Shown in pieces: positions 1-7,096 of a stretch of 24,995 nt of DNA. The notes beneath the pieces are model-generated. The model did no database searches. It was not told the DNA's origin and saw nothing but the letters and a program-made list of their open reading frames with translations. This DNA comes from an uncultured bacterium (GTDB lineage Bacteria > Hydrogenedentota > Hydrogenedentia > Hydrogenedentales > SLHB01), in contig CALEZK010000238.1 in assembly GCA_937928585.1 (NCBI GenBank), positions 1 to 24,995 of the forward strand, written 5' to 3'. A program made the translations under genes and the position numbers. Position 1 is the stretch's first letter. Each line of letters opens with the position of its first letter.

Positions 1-582
1 ATTCTCTCGGTCCTGAAGAAGACGGATCTCATATTTGAGCCATACGATGCCAAAGATCTGGTTGAGATTTTGAAGCTCCGGGTCGAAAAGGCATTGGATG
101 CGACGAAGGTGGACGAGGCTGCTATTCGCAAGATCGCCGCGCTCGCGTCCCGCGAGACCGGCGATGCACGTAAAGCCGTAGAGCTCTTGGCAAAGGCAGT
201 CAAGGTGGCGGAGGATTCGAGCGGCCGGCTGACTGAGAATGAAGTGGATGTGGCGGACCAGAGTCTTGAAGTGGACAAGACTGAGGAGCTCATTCGTTCG
301 TTGGCGGTTCAGCAGCGCTTGGCGTTGAAGGCATGCTATTTAGGTTTTGGCAAGCAGCCGACCCGCCTATCTACGGGCAATGCGTTTGGTTGGTACCAGG
401 AAGTCTGCCGCGCGGACGAAACAAGACCTTTGACGCAACGGAGGTTCTCGGACATGGTCAGCTTCTTGGATCTGTACGGATTGGTTAATGCGACTGTCAT
501 ATCCAAAGGCCGGTACGGTAAAACACGAGAGTTGTCCGGGTCCCTACCTGATCGGGTTGTAGGAAACCTTCTACGGAGATGA
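1..582 (+). CDS. cdc6: Orc1/Cdc6-type replication initiator, 3' part only
   Basis: The frame is open from base 1, so the N-terminal AAA+ core with its Walker motifs lies off the left edge. What remains is the end of the AAA+ lid and the C-terminal winged helix. The segment FEPYDAKDLVEIL and the sensor-2 motif ETGDARKAVELL are typical of archaeal Orc1/Cdc6. The stretch from LTQRRFSDMVSFLDLYGLV to the Gly-Arg-Tyr-Gly-Lys-Thr-Arg-Glu segment is the classic winged-helix signature. These proteins bind origin repeats and load the MCM helicase. A private copy marks an autonomous or formerly autonomous archaeal replicon, and the origin would be expected to the left of the window. A TTG at 70 is an internal codon, not the start. 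Confidence 0.93.
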   Translation: MLSVLKKTDLIFEPYDAKDLVEILKLRVEKALDATKVDEAAIRKIAALASRETGDARKAVELLAKAVKVAEDSSGRLTENEVDVADQSLEVDKTEELIRSLAVQQRLALKACYLGFGKQPTRLSTGNAFGWYQEVCRADETRPLTQRRFSDMVSFLDLYGLVNATVISKGRYGKTRELSGSLPDRVVGNLLRR

Positions 583-621
583 GGAAACGCTCTATACAGT
601 AATAAAGAAGGCAGAATGCTT

Positions 622-840
622 TCAGAGGTCACTGAGCCTGGACTCAAGTCGCCGAATCTCCTTCTCGGTCTCCTGCAATACGATTCTTTCCGCCACAATT
701 TGCTCAGGTTTCGCCCCAGGCTGCATCTCGAGTCTGCGAAGTCGTTCCTCAGAATTTGCTGCAAGATCTCGCAAATACCGACCTCGTTCGATGTCTGTCC
801 ACAAGACCCGGTACCGGTTAAGGGTATTGAACCGGCTCAT
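622..840 (-). CDS. Small coiled-coil protein, last gene of a three-gene operon
   Basis: This 72-residue protein is highly charged and mostly helical. From about residue 18 onward Glu, Arg and Leu are spaced as in a coiled coil, and the C-terminal part (ETEKEIRRLESRLSDL) looks like a heptad. I do not recognise a family. Its ATG overlaps the stop codon of the upstream gene (837-1145) in an ATGA arrangement, so translation is probably coupled. It converges with the Orc1/Cdc6 gene, with 39 bases between the two stop codons. The coupling argues that it is a real gene despite its size. The function is unknown; a dimerisation or adaptor role is a guess. Confidence 0.7.
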   Translation of the reverse strand: MSRFNTLNRYRVLWTDIERGRYLRDLAANSEERLRRLEMQPGAKPEQIVAERIVLQETEKEIRRLESRLSDL

Positions 841-1145
841 GGGACGCGGTCAATGGTAAGTGGCGCGTCATTCATGTTGGGGGTGTCCGTGGCGTTCGCC
901 TGCTTATTCATGGTGAGGTATTCATAGGCGCGTTTGAGTGCCATAATCGCTTTGGGGATGTCGTCGGTCTCGAGGGTGTCCGCCTTTTTCCAGTTTCCGT
1001 CGTGGTCTTTGTATCCGCGGTCCATGGCGACGCGGTGGCTGACCCATGTTTTGCCGTCCGATCCGTATCGTGGATTTCCCCATACCGTGACGCGCACGGC
1101 GCCGACTCGGAATTCTCGTTCAGGCCTCGTGAAGTCGCTGCTCAT
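837..1145 (-). CDS. Conserved small protein of archaeal-element type, unknown function
   Basis: This is a 102-residue protein. The core is EFRVGAVRVTVWGNPRYG, then RVAMDRGYKDHDGNWKKADTL, then a helix DIPKAIMALKRAYEYL. I recall similar proteins (beta strands, a YKD-x-x-GxW turn, a final KAYEYL helix) from archaeal and some bacterial accessory regions, but cannot name a function. The compact beta-rich body followed by a helix would suit a small nucleic-acid-binding protein; this is inference. The start is well fixed: an AGGAGGTGATTC Shine-Dalgarno lies just upstream of the ATG at 1145. It overlaps the zinc-ribbon gene upstream by 26 bases and the coiled-coil gene downstream by 4. The C-terminal 20 residues are Asp/Asn/Thr-rich and probably disordered. 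Confidence 0.82.
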   Translation of the reverse strand: MSSDFTRPEREFRVGAVRVTVWGNPRYGSDGKTWVSHRVAMDRGYKDHDGNWKKADTLETDDIPKAIMALKRAYEYLTMNKQANATDTPNMNDAPLTIDRVP

Positions 1146-1350
1146 CGTGAATCACCTCCTGGGTCCGTGATTGCGTTTGGTCACCTGCCTGCGTTGGGAC
1201 CAGTGTTGACGTGTGTTGTCTGCTGGTGAACTTGCGCCGGCATTTCCTGCATTGGCGTAGCCGCACTTTTCCGGTAGTCAGGGGCCTGTAGCCTTTCCAT
1301 ATGGTTTCGGTGCTTTCACAGTAAGGGCATTTGTAGGGTCGTCCCGCCAT
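1120..1350 (-). CDS. Small zinc-ribbon protein
   Basis: This 76-residue protein has two cysteine pairs, CPYC near residue 8 and CRKC near residue 34, separated by a basic beta-hairpin-like stretch. This is the arrangement of a zinc ribbon, as in transposon-type and archaeal transcription-factor-type ribbons. The C-terminal half is rich in Gln, Thr and Arg. It probably binds nucleic acid or acts as a regulator. The start is supported by a GAGGTGATC Shine-Dalgarno directly upstream and by a TATA element at 1386-1393 read on the minus strand. It is the first gene of the operon that continues with 837-1145 and 622-840. Confidence 0.82.
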   Translation of the reverse strand: MAGRPYKCPYCESTETIWKGYRPLTTGKVRLRQCRKCRRKFTSRQHTSTLVPTQAGDQTQSRTQEVIHDEQRLHEA

Positions 1351-1385
1351 TGATGATCACCTCGGGACGCGGTAGGGACCTACCT

Positions 1386-1399
1386 ATATATAAGGTTTG
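1386..1399 (-). promoter_or_regulatory. Archaeal TATA promoter for the zinc-ribbon operon
   Basis: Read on the minus strand, an A/C-rich BRE-like stretch precedes TTATATAT (1393-1386). Transcription would start about 25 bases downstream near 1362-1366, leaving a short leader with the GAGGTGATC ribosome site before the ATG at 1350. The element is nearly self-complementary, so it could also work rightward. Confidence 0.6.
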
Positions 1400-1561
1400 C
1401 GATTTGGATCGCCAGACCTGGGCCGGAAGAAGACGCCTTTGTCGGCTGGTAACGGTGCCCGTGTGCTATTTCTGACGATTGCGGACACTTTTCTGCAATA
1501 CCACGTCTATCTAGGTGAAGGAAGTTCACAGGAACCAATTACCAGTACGGAGGGTCTCGCG

Positions 1562-1921
1562 ATGAATTCCAATGACAATGCAGAGAAATGGTTTGCTGAA
1601 CGTGTCGGTCGGTCCGTGGCGAATCTGATGGAAGCAGTATGTGAGGAGGCCAAGCTGGAAATGATGGGCCTTCCACCTGGGGTGGTCCGGGCGATTCACA
1701 ACCGGGCCATTTTTGAATTACTCCGGATGGTGAACGAAAACGGCCATAGCCACCGCGACTCCGAACCCCAATACGGCGAATTCATGGAGTTTATCTCTCA
1801 CGAATATAAGTTGTACGTCGAAATGTGTCTGCGGATGCAGGAATGGAACTCGAAAGACAATGGACAGCAGACCGAAGATGACGCCCGTGTCCTGTTCCGT
1901 AAGAATGCATCCCGCAATTAG
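1562..1921 (+). CDS. Hypothetical acidic helical protein
   Basis: This is a 119-residue protein with no motif that I recognise. It is predicted mostly helical, with a Met/Glu-rich segment near residues 20-35 (VCEEAKLEMMGLPPG) and a second helical block around YGEFMEFISHEYKLYVEMCLRM. The frame is open back to 1397, but the ATG at 1562 is preceded by a GGAGG site eight bases upstream, whereas the upstream part reads as unstructured sequence. It is transcribed away from the zinc-ribbon operon. The nearest candidate TATA (1384-1394) would leave a leader of nearly 150 bases, so another promoter is possible. Confidence 0.6.
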   Translation: MNSNDNAEKWFAERVGRSVANLMEAVCEEAKLEMMGLPPGVVRAIHNRAIFELLRMVNENGHSHRDSEPQYGEFMEFISHEYKLYVEMCLRMQEWNSKDNGQQTEDDARVLFRKNASRN

Positions 1922-2130
1922 TTCCTTCGCAGCGATGCTTGGCGCCGCGCAGGAACGACCCAAGGACTGCCGCAGAATGCTCGGCAAGATGTGACCGTGT
2001 CGGACAATTCTTGATCTTGTTTAGTCTACGTAGATAAGGGCGGTTGGTGCCGCCTCCAGAATAGCTCTTCAAATCATCGGCTTCTGTCTAGCCGTCGACG
2101 GGAAGAGCAGAACGATAAGGAGTAGTAGTC

Positions 2131-2325
2131 ATGTACAAGCTCGATTCAAATCTACTCATCACACCACCCAAGAGCGATACCTTGTGGTTGCCGGTCGCTC
2201 CAAAACTGGTTTTTCCTGACCCACCGGCATATTCGGCTTTCGCCGATTCCAGTTTGCGTCGCGATGCGGAGCACTACGAGCGCGTCGCAATGGATCTGGG
2301 TCGGATCAATCTCCAAGGCCCGTAG
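2131..2325 (+). CDS. Hypothetical 64-residue protein
   Basis: This short ORF is preceded by an AAGGAG ribosome site and a nine-base spacer. It has a Pro-rich first half (TPPKSD, FPDPPAY) and a short helical second half. There are no recognisable motifs. Codon choice is similar to neighbouring genes and the initiation site is good, which is the only support. A strong GC-rich hairpin follows its stop codon by about 40 bases. A palindrome TCTACGTAGA at 2025-2034 lies about 100 bases upstream and could be a regulatory site. Confidence 0.5.
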   Translation: MYKLDSNLLITPPKSDTLWLPVAPKLVFPDPPAYSAFADSSLRRDAEHYERVAMDLGRINLQGP

Positions 2326-2366
2326 TTCTACGAGTTTTCTAATGCCACGTTGATTGAAGGCGTAAT

Positions 2367-2397
2367 GGGCCGGGCCCCACCCTACCGGGGCCCGCCC
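2367..2397. terminator. GC-rich stem-loop after the 64-residue gene
   Basis: Perfect 8-base arms CGGGCCCC (2371-2378) and GGGGCCCG (2387-2394) enclose an 8-base loop. The stem extends to about 10 pairs with one mismatch. No T-run follows, so it may be an RNA 3' stabiliser or processing site rather than a true terminator. Confidence 0.5.
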
Positions 2398-2498
2398 AAC
2401 CTATTTAGAGATACCTTGGCCTGGGCGACTTGTCTGGGATCAATTCCTTGAATGCCACCTGTGGAATGACAGGCCGACAACGTTCGAGACCTCGCACA

Positions 2499-3518
2499 AT
2501 GACTGAACACTTAGACCAAAACACACATCACAGACAATCCAGCCCGGTTAGTCTCTCTGGCACTGTGCCCAACGTGGCGAAGGCGGCTCGCTTGTTTGTG
2601 AACGAGCCTGGGTATGACGATGTTGGGCGCGTGCTCCGGCGTATGGGAAAGGAATTCGCATTCAAGAGCGCGACGAAAATTGAGCAGTCGAAGCCTGCCA
2701 ATACCGTGTTGTTCCTGAATTGCGGCGGGCCGAGCGTGTATTCCGCACGGCGTCTGCGCCGGTTTGTTGAAGACGGCGGTACGGTCTACGCCTCGGATCA
2801 GCAGGCGACTTTTGTGGCGCGGGCTTTTCCTGAGGTGTTTCGGGTTAGCAAGCCGATGGATTTCGGGAGCTTCTCGGCGATGGTCGTTGATCGAGGCCTG
2901 AAGGAAGCCTTGGGCGGGACTCTGCGCCTCCACTTTGACGTGGGTGACTGGCGCTTTCTGATTCCCAAAAGGAGTCAGCGGGTCAAGGTGTATGTATCCA
3001 TTCAGGGTTCTGAGCTGGGTCTCATGGCGCGAAGGTCGTCGGCAGAGGGCATACCGATTGTTCTGGGGTACGACGTGCCGGGTGGTGGAAGTGTTTTCTT
3101 TACGGCGTTTCACGGCGCCGCACAGCAGTCACGCAAGATAAAGGAACTTATCCGCTTCCTGATCTTACGGCCCATCATGAGCGGCGACTTGCGCACAACG
3201 CGTCTAATGATTCCCAATGTGGCGCGTACCGATGGAGTGGAACTGTTCGGTGTCCTCAGCAGTTCTGCTCCTCTTCGTGACTATGTCATCCAGGAAGCGG
3301 GAACATGGCGCGTCTCTTTGTCCTGGCAGGGCACCGCCAAGCTGCGTCTGGAATTGCATAACCGAAACGGTGTGCTACGGGCCGCTCCGGAATCCACGAA
3401 CTCGCCACTCGCAGTGAATGGCCACGTCTCAGCCGGTGGTTACGTGCGCGTGTGCGCGATCGATATCTCCACCGATCAGATTCCCTATTGCGTGCTGATG
3501 AATAAGACTTTCGGTTAG
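2499..3518 (+). CDS. GATase-like-fold protein with C-terminal beta-sandwich
   Basis: The 339-residue protein contains VLFLNCGGPSVYSARRLRRF, then FVEDGGTVYASDQQATFVARAF, a pattern I associate with class-I glutamine-amidotransferase-like (flavodoxin-like) domains in multidomain bacterial and archaeal proteins. A complete Cys-His-Glu triad is not evident, so it may be a non-catalytic sensor or binding domain. The last ~100 residues (from VARTDGVELFG to the end) read as a beta-sandwich resembling pre-peptidase C-terminal domains. No signal peptide is seen. The frame also opens upstream at a TTG (2430), close to where a weak TATA-like TTTAGAG at 2404-2410 would place a start site; the ATG at 2499 was preferred, but without a clear ribosome site. 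Function is unknown. Related domains can accompany MoxR-VWA systems, which may be relevant here. Confidence 0.65.
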   Translation: MTEHLDQNTHHRQSSPVSLSGTVPNVAKAARLFVNEPGYDDVGRVLRRMGKEFAFKSATKIEQSKPANTVLFLNCGGPSVYSARRLRRFVEDGGTVYASDQQATFVARAFPEVFRVSKPMDFGSFSAMVVDRGLKEALGGTLRLHFDVGDWRFLIPKRSQRVKVYVSIQGSELGLMARRSSAEGIPIVLGYDVPGGGSVFFTAFHGAAQQSRKIKELIRFLILRPIMSGDLRTTRLMIPNVARTDGVELFGVLSSSAPLRDYVIQEAGTWRVSLSWQGTAKLRLELHNRNGVLRAAPESTNSPLAVNGHVSAGGYVRVCAIDISTDQIPYCVLMNKTFG

Positions 3519-3707
3519 ACGACGCCAACGCGGCGCATGTGATTACCTTTAGGGTTACATGAAGCTGTATTTGCCGAGCTTGGATTCTCAGTCGCGGACG
3601 GTGCATTTTACCGGCCGTGTCAGCTCGGCGAAGGTACGGTACGGACCAGGGCAAAGCATTAGCGATGTTACGATGCGTCTTGCCAGCGTCGGGCGGAGGT
3701 GTCCTTT

Positions 3708-4082
3708 ATGCGTGATGAACTTGGTGAGCGATTCTCTGACATTGAGCGCGCCGACCGCGTGCGGAGCCTAATAAACCGCGCTGTGCGACTGAATAACCGG
3801 GCGGAGATCGAAGAGGCCACGATAGACAAGAAGGGTGTCGTCTACTGCCATGACCCACTGATAGAGACCGAACTTCAAAGCGAACTCTCAACGCTTGATG
3901 CAGAGATGCACCGAGTCGGTTTGAATTTGTTATACACGCTCAGCCAAGTTGATCTCGGTGAGGTCGTATACGATCCGATGCACGAAGACCCTTTCGGAAC
4001 ATCGGACCTCAAGCCAGATACAATGCCGCCAGATGACAACTATTTACCCGATGGATGGGGCGATTCCGGTTGGCATGAGTAA
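3708..4082 (+). CDS. Hypothetical acidic protein
   Basis: This is a 124-residue protein. The ATG at 3708 follows a GGAGGT site with a seven-base spacer, so the upstream GTG (3699), which overlaps that site, is not the start. The N-terminal ~90 residues are helical and mixed-charge (ERADRVRSLINRAVRLNNRAEIEE); the final ~35 are Asp/Pro-rich and end in a Trp/Gly/Asp tail (GWGDSGWHE), probably disordered. I recognise no family. It follows the GATase-like gene by 189 bases and converges with the Suppressor-of-fused-like gene. Confidence 0.65.
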   Translation: MRDELGERFSDIERADRVRSLINRAVRLNNRAEIEEATIDKKGVVYCHDPLIETELQSELSTLDAEMHRVGLNLLYTLSQVDLGEVVYDPMHEDPFGTSDLKPDTMPPDDNYLPDGWGDSGWHE

Positions 4083-4143
4083 GCTCCCTGCGGGACTGGT
4101 CTTCATTTCTTCATAAGTAGCAAGACCGCGCTCTCGCTATCGG

Positions 4144-4749
4144 TCACACGACTGAATTTCGCCCCTCGTAGTCGAACAGGTCAAGCCCCGAGGTCATTAG
4201 CGCTTTTTCCAGGGTCCCACTTCCGTTTTGAACGGCGTAACTGCACTCACGTTCGGTGATGGGGAGTACCCAAAGGAATTCGACTCTGTCCCCATCGATT
4301 CGGAGTTCGTTCTGCGAATTATCGTCGAGATGGGGTGGCAGGAGGAGACAGCTCGTAAGTTGGGGTGCTGTTTCCGTTAATAATCCGTTGGGCGTCCAGG
4401 TGTGGAACCAGTACAAGTACGTCTTTTGACGCGATGGGAATTCTGCCAATGCTTTTAGAACTTTGAACATCCATGGCTTCGGGCTATTGGCGTACATGAT
4501 CAGTTCGATCCGTGGAACCGCAATGCCTTTTACAGAAGCAGGGATGGTCATGGGCAGGTCGCTCATGCCGCTGGTGACGAGGGTCCAGTACGCGCATTCT
4601 GGGTTGGGTTTGACGGCGTAGATGTCGACATGGACTGGTTGTTTGTCGGTTGAGTGTGCGACTAGATCGAGCATGGGTCCAAATCGCTGCTCATAGTATT
4701 TTTCTCGATTCTCTATGTGCTTTCTCGTGGTGTTCGGTATGTTTTTCAT
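4144..4749 (-). CDS. Suppressor-of-fused (SUFU)-like domain protein
   Basis: The 201-residue protein matches the SUFU domain from end to end. It has HVDIYAVKPNPECAYWTLVTSGMSD near residue 40, an ELIMYANSPKPW segment, a WFHTWTPNG segment in the middle, and FLWVLPITERE near residue 160. In bacteria this family is frequent as an immunity protein of polymorphic toxins or as a stand-alone protein of unknown role; in animals SUFU binds Gli factors. It is unusual in an archaeal context and suggests transfer from bacteria. No toxin gene is adjacent. The start is supported by an AAGGAGGT site upstream of the ATG. It is divergent from the operon beginning at 4918. Confidence 0.85.
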   Translation of the reverse strand: MKNIPNTTRKHIENREKYYEQRFGPMLDLVAHSTDKQPVHVDIYAVKPNPECAYWTLVTSGMSDLPMTIPASVKGIAVPRIELIMYANSPKPWMFKVLKALAEFPSRQKTYLYWFHTWTPNGLLTETAPQLTSCLLLPPHLDDNSQNELRIDGDRVEFLWVLPITERECSYAVQNGSGTLEKALMTSGLDLFDYEGRNSVV

Positions 4750-4843
4750 CGTTTGACCTCCTTTCCGTCCCCTTGTATAGATGTTGATCTCTTTACGTAG
4801 GGACTGTTTTTGTTTTCAATTTGTCCGGCGAGATCCTTTTCAT

Positions 4844-4858
4844 CGAAAGATTTTTAAG
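4844..4858 (+). promoter_or_regulatory. BRE/TATA promoter of the dual zinc-ribbon operon
   Basis: CGAAAGA (4844-4850) followed by TTTTTAAG (4851-4858) is a good archaeal BRE plus TATA element. The start site would fall near 4880, which rules out the in-frame GTG at 4864 and supports the ATG at 4918 for the first gene. Confidence 0.7.
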
Positions 4859-4917
4859 TTCCGGTGCATTCTCAGGTCTCGGCGGGCCTCGCATTGTGCT
4901 TGGCCCGCCGGGCTCTA

Positions 4918-5691
4918 ATGCAGGAACCACTTCACATTGATTTCTATCCCGACAACCCTTTGGTGCTTGACATACTTCGGGTGCTGGCCCGGTTGCAGGC
5001 GTTCAAAGAACAAGTGCGCGAGTTTTACTTCGAGGTTCTGTTGAGTGCCTATGTATGCCCGGAGTGTGGTGGGAGCCTTCGGATGGTCGGCGACAGTCGG
5101 TGCATGTGTGATGCCGGTCATGTATTCGATCCGACGATTGCGTTCCAGCGGTCTGAGTGCTGTGATGCGCGGATTGTGCGGCGTGTTCTCCATTACGAAT
5201 GTACGGCCTGCCGGAGCGTAACGCGGTCCCGGTTCCTGTTTGATGAGCGTGTCTTCGACAAAGAGTATTTCCGTGAAATGATGCGGGACTCGCGTGAACG
5301 GGCGCGGCAGAAGCGCGAGGCAATCCGGTTGCTCCTATTAGGTTCACGTTCTGTGCCGCTCGTGGTCGATGATGTGCCAAATCTTGAGGAGGTACCGGGT
5401 CTTGTCGAGGCTCTGGATTTGTTTGTAAGTACCGAACCGAAGACGTCGCCACAGCACTTCGTGGATGACGACGTCTTTGATATGGAGAAGTACCGCCGCA
5501 TGATCATGGACTCCGTAGGAGATTGGAGGATTTGGTTTGATGCACTTCCCCGACTGTGCGAGGACTCGCGAAAGGACCGCGCTCGTCGGTTCACGACCCT
5601 TGTTTACCTGGAGCATGAAGGCCAGGTGGACTTAACCCAGGCTGGAGATCGGATTGTGGTGAGAAGGCATGAAGCTGACATCGAAGGATAA
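4918..5691 (+). CDS. Dual zinc-ribbon protein, unknown function
   Basis: This 257-residue protein starts with a helical region (EPLHIDFYPDNPLVLDILRVL), then a zinc ribbon with Cys47, Cys50, Cys62 and Cys64 followed by GHVFDPT. A second cluster has Cys81/Cys82 and Cys95/Cys98. After it comes FLFDERVFDKEYFREMM (about 104-120) and a basic helix. The C-terminal third repeats a related pattern (VFDMEKYRRMIMDS), hinting at an internal duplication of this short helical motif. I do not recognise a characterised family; a nucleic-acid-binding role is likely from the ribbons. The frame is open from a GTG at 4864, but the promoter position makes the ATG at 4918 the likelier start. The gene overlaps the next by 23 bases and leads a three-gene operon. 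Confidence 0.78.
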   Translation: MQEPLHIDFYPDNPLVLDILRVLARLQAFKEQVREFYFEVLLSAYVCPECGGSLRMVGDSRCMCDAGHVFDPTIAFQRSECCDARIVRRVLHYECTACRSVTRSRFLFDERVFDKEYFREMMRDSRERARQKREAIRLLLLGSRSVPLVVDDVPNLEEVPGLVEALDLFVSTEPKTSPQHFVDDDVFDMEKYRRMIMDSVGDWRIWFDALPRLCEDSRKDRARRFTTLVYLEHEGQVDLTQAGDRIVVRRHEADIEG

Positions 5692-6028
5692 GGAGTTCTT
5701 AGAGAAGCTGAGGGTGCTGTTTGATGATCACGAACTCTCAATCGAGTCTAAGCGGGACGGTGTCACGAGGCTTGTGCTGCGGAAGAACTATGGGGCGCGT
5801 GTCGAGACGTATTTCGGTATGACACGCCAAGGCGTGCGCTGGCGTTTTCAGCGATTGTTTGGGGATATCTACGTGAACGCGTACATCACCGTCCTGTGGG
5901 TTGAGTCCAACTTCGGGACGCACCTGCGTAACGACGCGATGGCAATCGCACGGGAGCGAATGGAAATCTATCGGAAAGCGGCGCAGAACGGCTCGCTCTC
6001 GATGCCGCCCAGGAAACGGGAGAGGTGA
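5669..6028 (+). CDS. Conserved-looking 119-residue protein, unknown function
   Basis: The protein begins with a helical segment, followed by LVLRKNYGARVETYFGMTRQGVRWRFQRLFGDIYVNAYITVLWVESNF, a dense aromatic/basic stretch that suggests a nucleic-acid-binding surface, and ends in a helix and a basic tail (PPRKRER). The ATG follows a GAGAAGG site lying inside the previous gene, and the two genes overlap by 23 bases, so translation is probably coupled. It sits between the dual zinc-ribbon protein and a winged-helix-like protein in one operon. I cannot name the family. Confidence 0.72.
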   Translation: MKLTSKDKEFLEKLRVLFDDHELSIESKRDGVTRLVLRKNYGARVETYFGMTRQGVRWRFQRLFGDIYVNAYITVLWVESNFGTHLRNDAMAIARERMEIYRKAAQNGSLSMPPRKRER

Positions 6029-6448
6029 TTGCGACTGCCAAGCACAAAGGTCGATTTGAATCACAACAGAGTCTTGCGTGTGGAAGCGTTGGATGAGCTT
6101 GCTGCGATCTTATTTCCGGGCAACAAGAACCATCAACGCATTTTTCTGGCTGTCTTCGTGGAACTCAAATGGGCCGAACGACAGTTTCTTGCGACATTAG
6201 ATCCCATTGCGAACAAGCACGCCTTCAGCCATCGCTCTTTGGAGACGGTGCGCGCCAAAATGCGACGACTCGGCCTGATCGACCATGTCAGTCGGTTCAA
6301 CCAGAAACATGGATACCGCGAGGGCTGGACTCTTTCCAGCAAGCTACCGAATACTCTGAAACATCTGGCAGCCCGCATAACGGCACTTCGATCAACAGAA
6401 ACTGTTGCACAAGAGCGAAAGGATTGGGACAGTCTTCGTTATATATAA
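6029..6448 (+). CDS. Winged-helix-like DNA-binding protein
   Basis: The 139-residue protein reads as a winged helix. A helical first half includes ILFPGNKNHQRIFLAVFVELKW, followed by a recognition-like segment SHRSLETVRAKMRRLGLIDHVSRF, then a short wing (GYREGWTLSSK). It probably binds DNA as a regulator or replication accessory. The assigned start is a TTG directly after the TGA of the previous gene; the GAGAGGTG site is very close to it, so a later TTG (6056) or GTG (6080) is also possible. It is the third gene of the operon that starts at 4918. Confidence 0.65.
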   Translation: MRLPSTKVDLNHNRVLRVEALDELAAILFPGNKNHQRIFLAVFVELKWAERQFLATLDPIANKHAFSHRSLETVRAKMRRLGLIDHVSRFNQKHGYREGWTLSSKLPNTLKHLAARITALRSTETVAQERKDWDSLRYI

Positions 6449-6514
6449 CACCTGCGAAGAAGGGCCGTGTACAGGTCTGAAAATGGTTTAGAATGACTCT
6501 CTGTCAGGAGGAAT

Positions 6515-7096
6515 TTGTGGACTGGCAGGAATTCAGAACAGATGAAGGAATCTCGATGCATGTTGCGTGAAAACAGTGAAGAACACTGGAGTCAAAACGA
6601 AAAGTTGGAGAGACTCGTTGGATTCTTCCGTCGGTCTGCAGACGGTGAAGGAGACTTCGGATTAGTTGTCGCCCACGAATTTGTGATGTTTCTCTTTCCT
6701 TCGCTTCGCGACTTGCCTCAAGGAAAGCTTAGACGTCTTCGGACATGGATCGACGAAAGTGTTCGCTGCCCGACTAAGCAACAAGTGTGGTTGAATGGTG
6801 TTCAACTAAACGCGTTTGTCCGTCTCTGCGACAGTATTGGCAGCGAAACGAACACATCCTGGCCAGGTCCCGATAAGTGGGTGTATGGAATGCCTGAATG
6901 CGATTCAACTAAAAGACTTCGATCGGTTTTTGCTCCCTATTATGAGAAGAATCCCAACAAATGCACACGCCTTCTTGCCAGGTCTCTTGGGCGCTGCAGG
7001 TGCAAGGGAGTTATCGATTGGTTGACATACCTGAGATCGTACTACTCGGATGACCGGCAACTTACGGAACTTCTGCAGAAATATATCAACCAATGA
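6515..7096 (+). CDS. Hypothetical protein with uncertain start
   Basis: The frame gives up to 193 residues and shows no domain that I recognise. Segments include LVVAHEFVMFLFPSLRDLPQ near residue 50, KWVYGMPECDSTKRL in the middle and a helical C-terminus that ends DRQLTELLQKYINQ. The initiation region is odd. An AGGAGG site at 6506-6511 is three bases from the TTG at 6515 used here and five from a GTG at 6517 in another frame that stops after 17 codons. ATGs at 6542 and 6560 are in frame but lack a ribosome site. A TATA-like GGTTTAGAAT at 6486-6495 would place the transcript start near 6512-6520, so a leaderless message is possible. An N-terminal frameshift cannot be excluded. Confidence 0.5.
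   Translation: MWTGRNSEQMKESRCMLRENSEEHWSQNEKLERLVGFFRRSADGEGDFGLVVAHEFVMFLFPSLRDLPQGKLRRLRTWIDESVRCPTKQQVWLNGVQLNAFVRLCDSIGSETNTSWPGPDKWVYGMPECDSTKRLRSVFAPYYEKNPNKCTRLLARSLGRCRCKGVIDWLTYLRSYYSDDRQLTELLQKYINQ

Noticed and set aside
2511..3113. Minus-strand 200-codon open frame
   Set aside because: It is antisense to the GATase-like gene and has His/Arg/Pro-rich shadow composition.
3559..3771. 70-codon plus-strand ORF before the acidic hypothetical gene
   Set aside because: It overlaps the better supported gene at 3708 by more than 60 bases and has no ribosome site; a real small gene here cannot be fully excluded.
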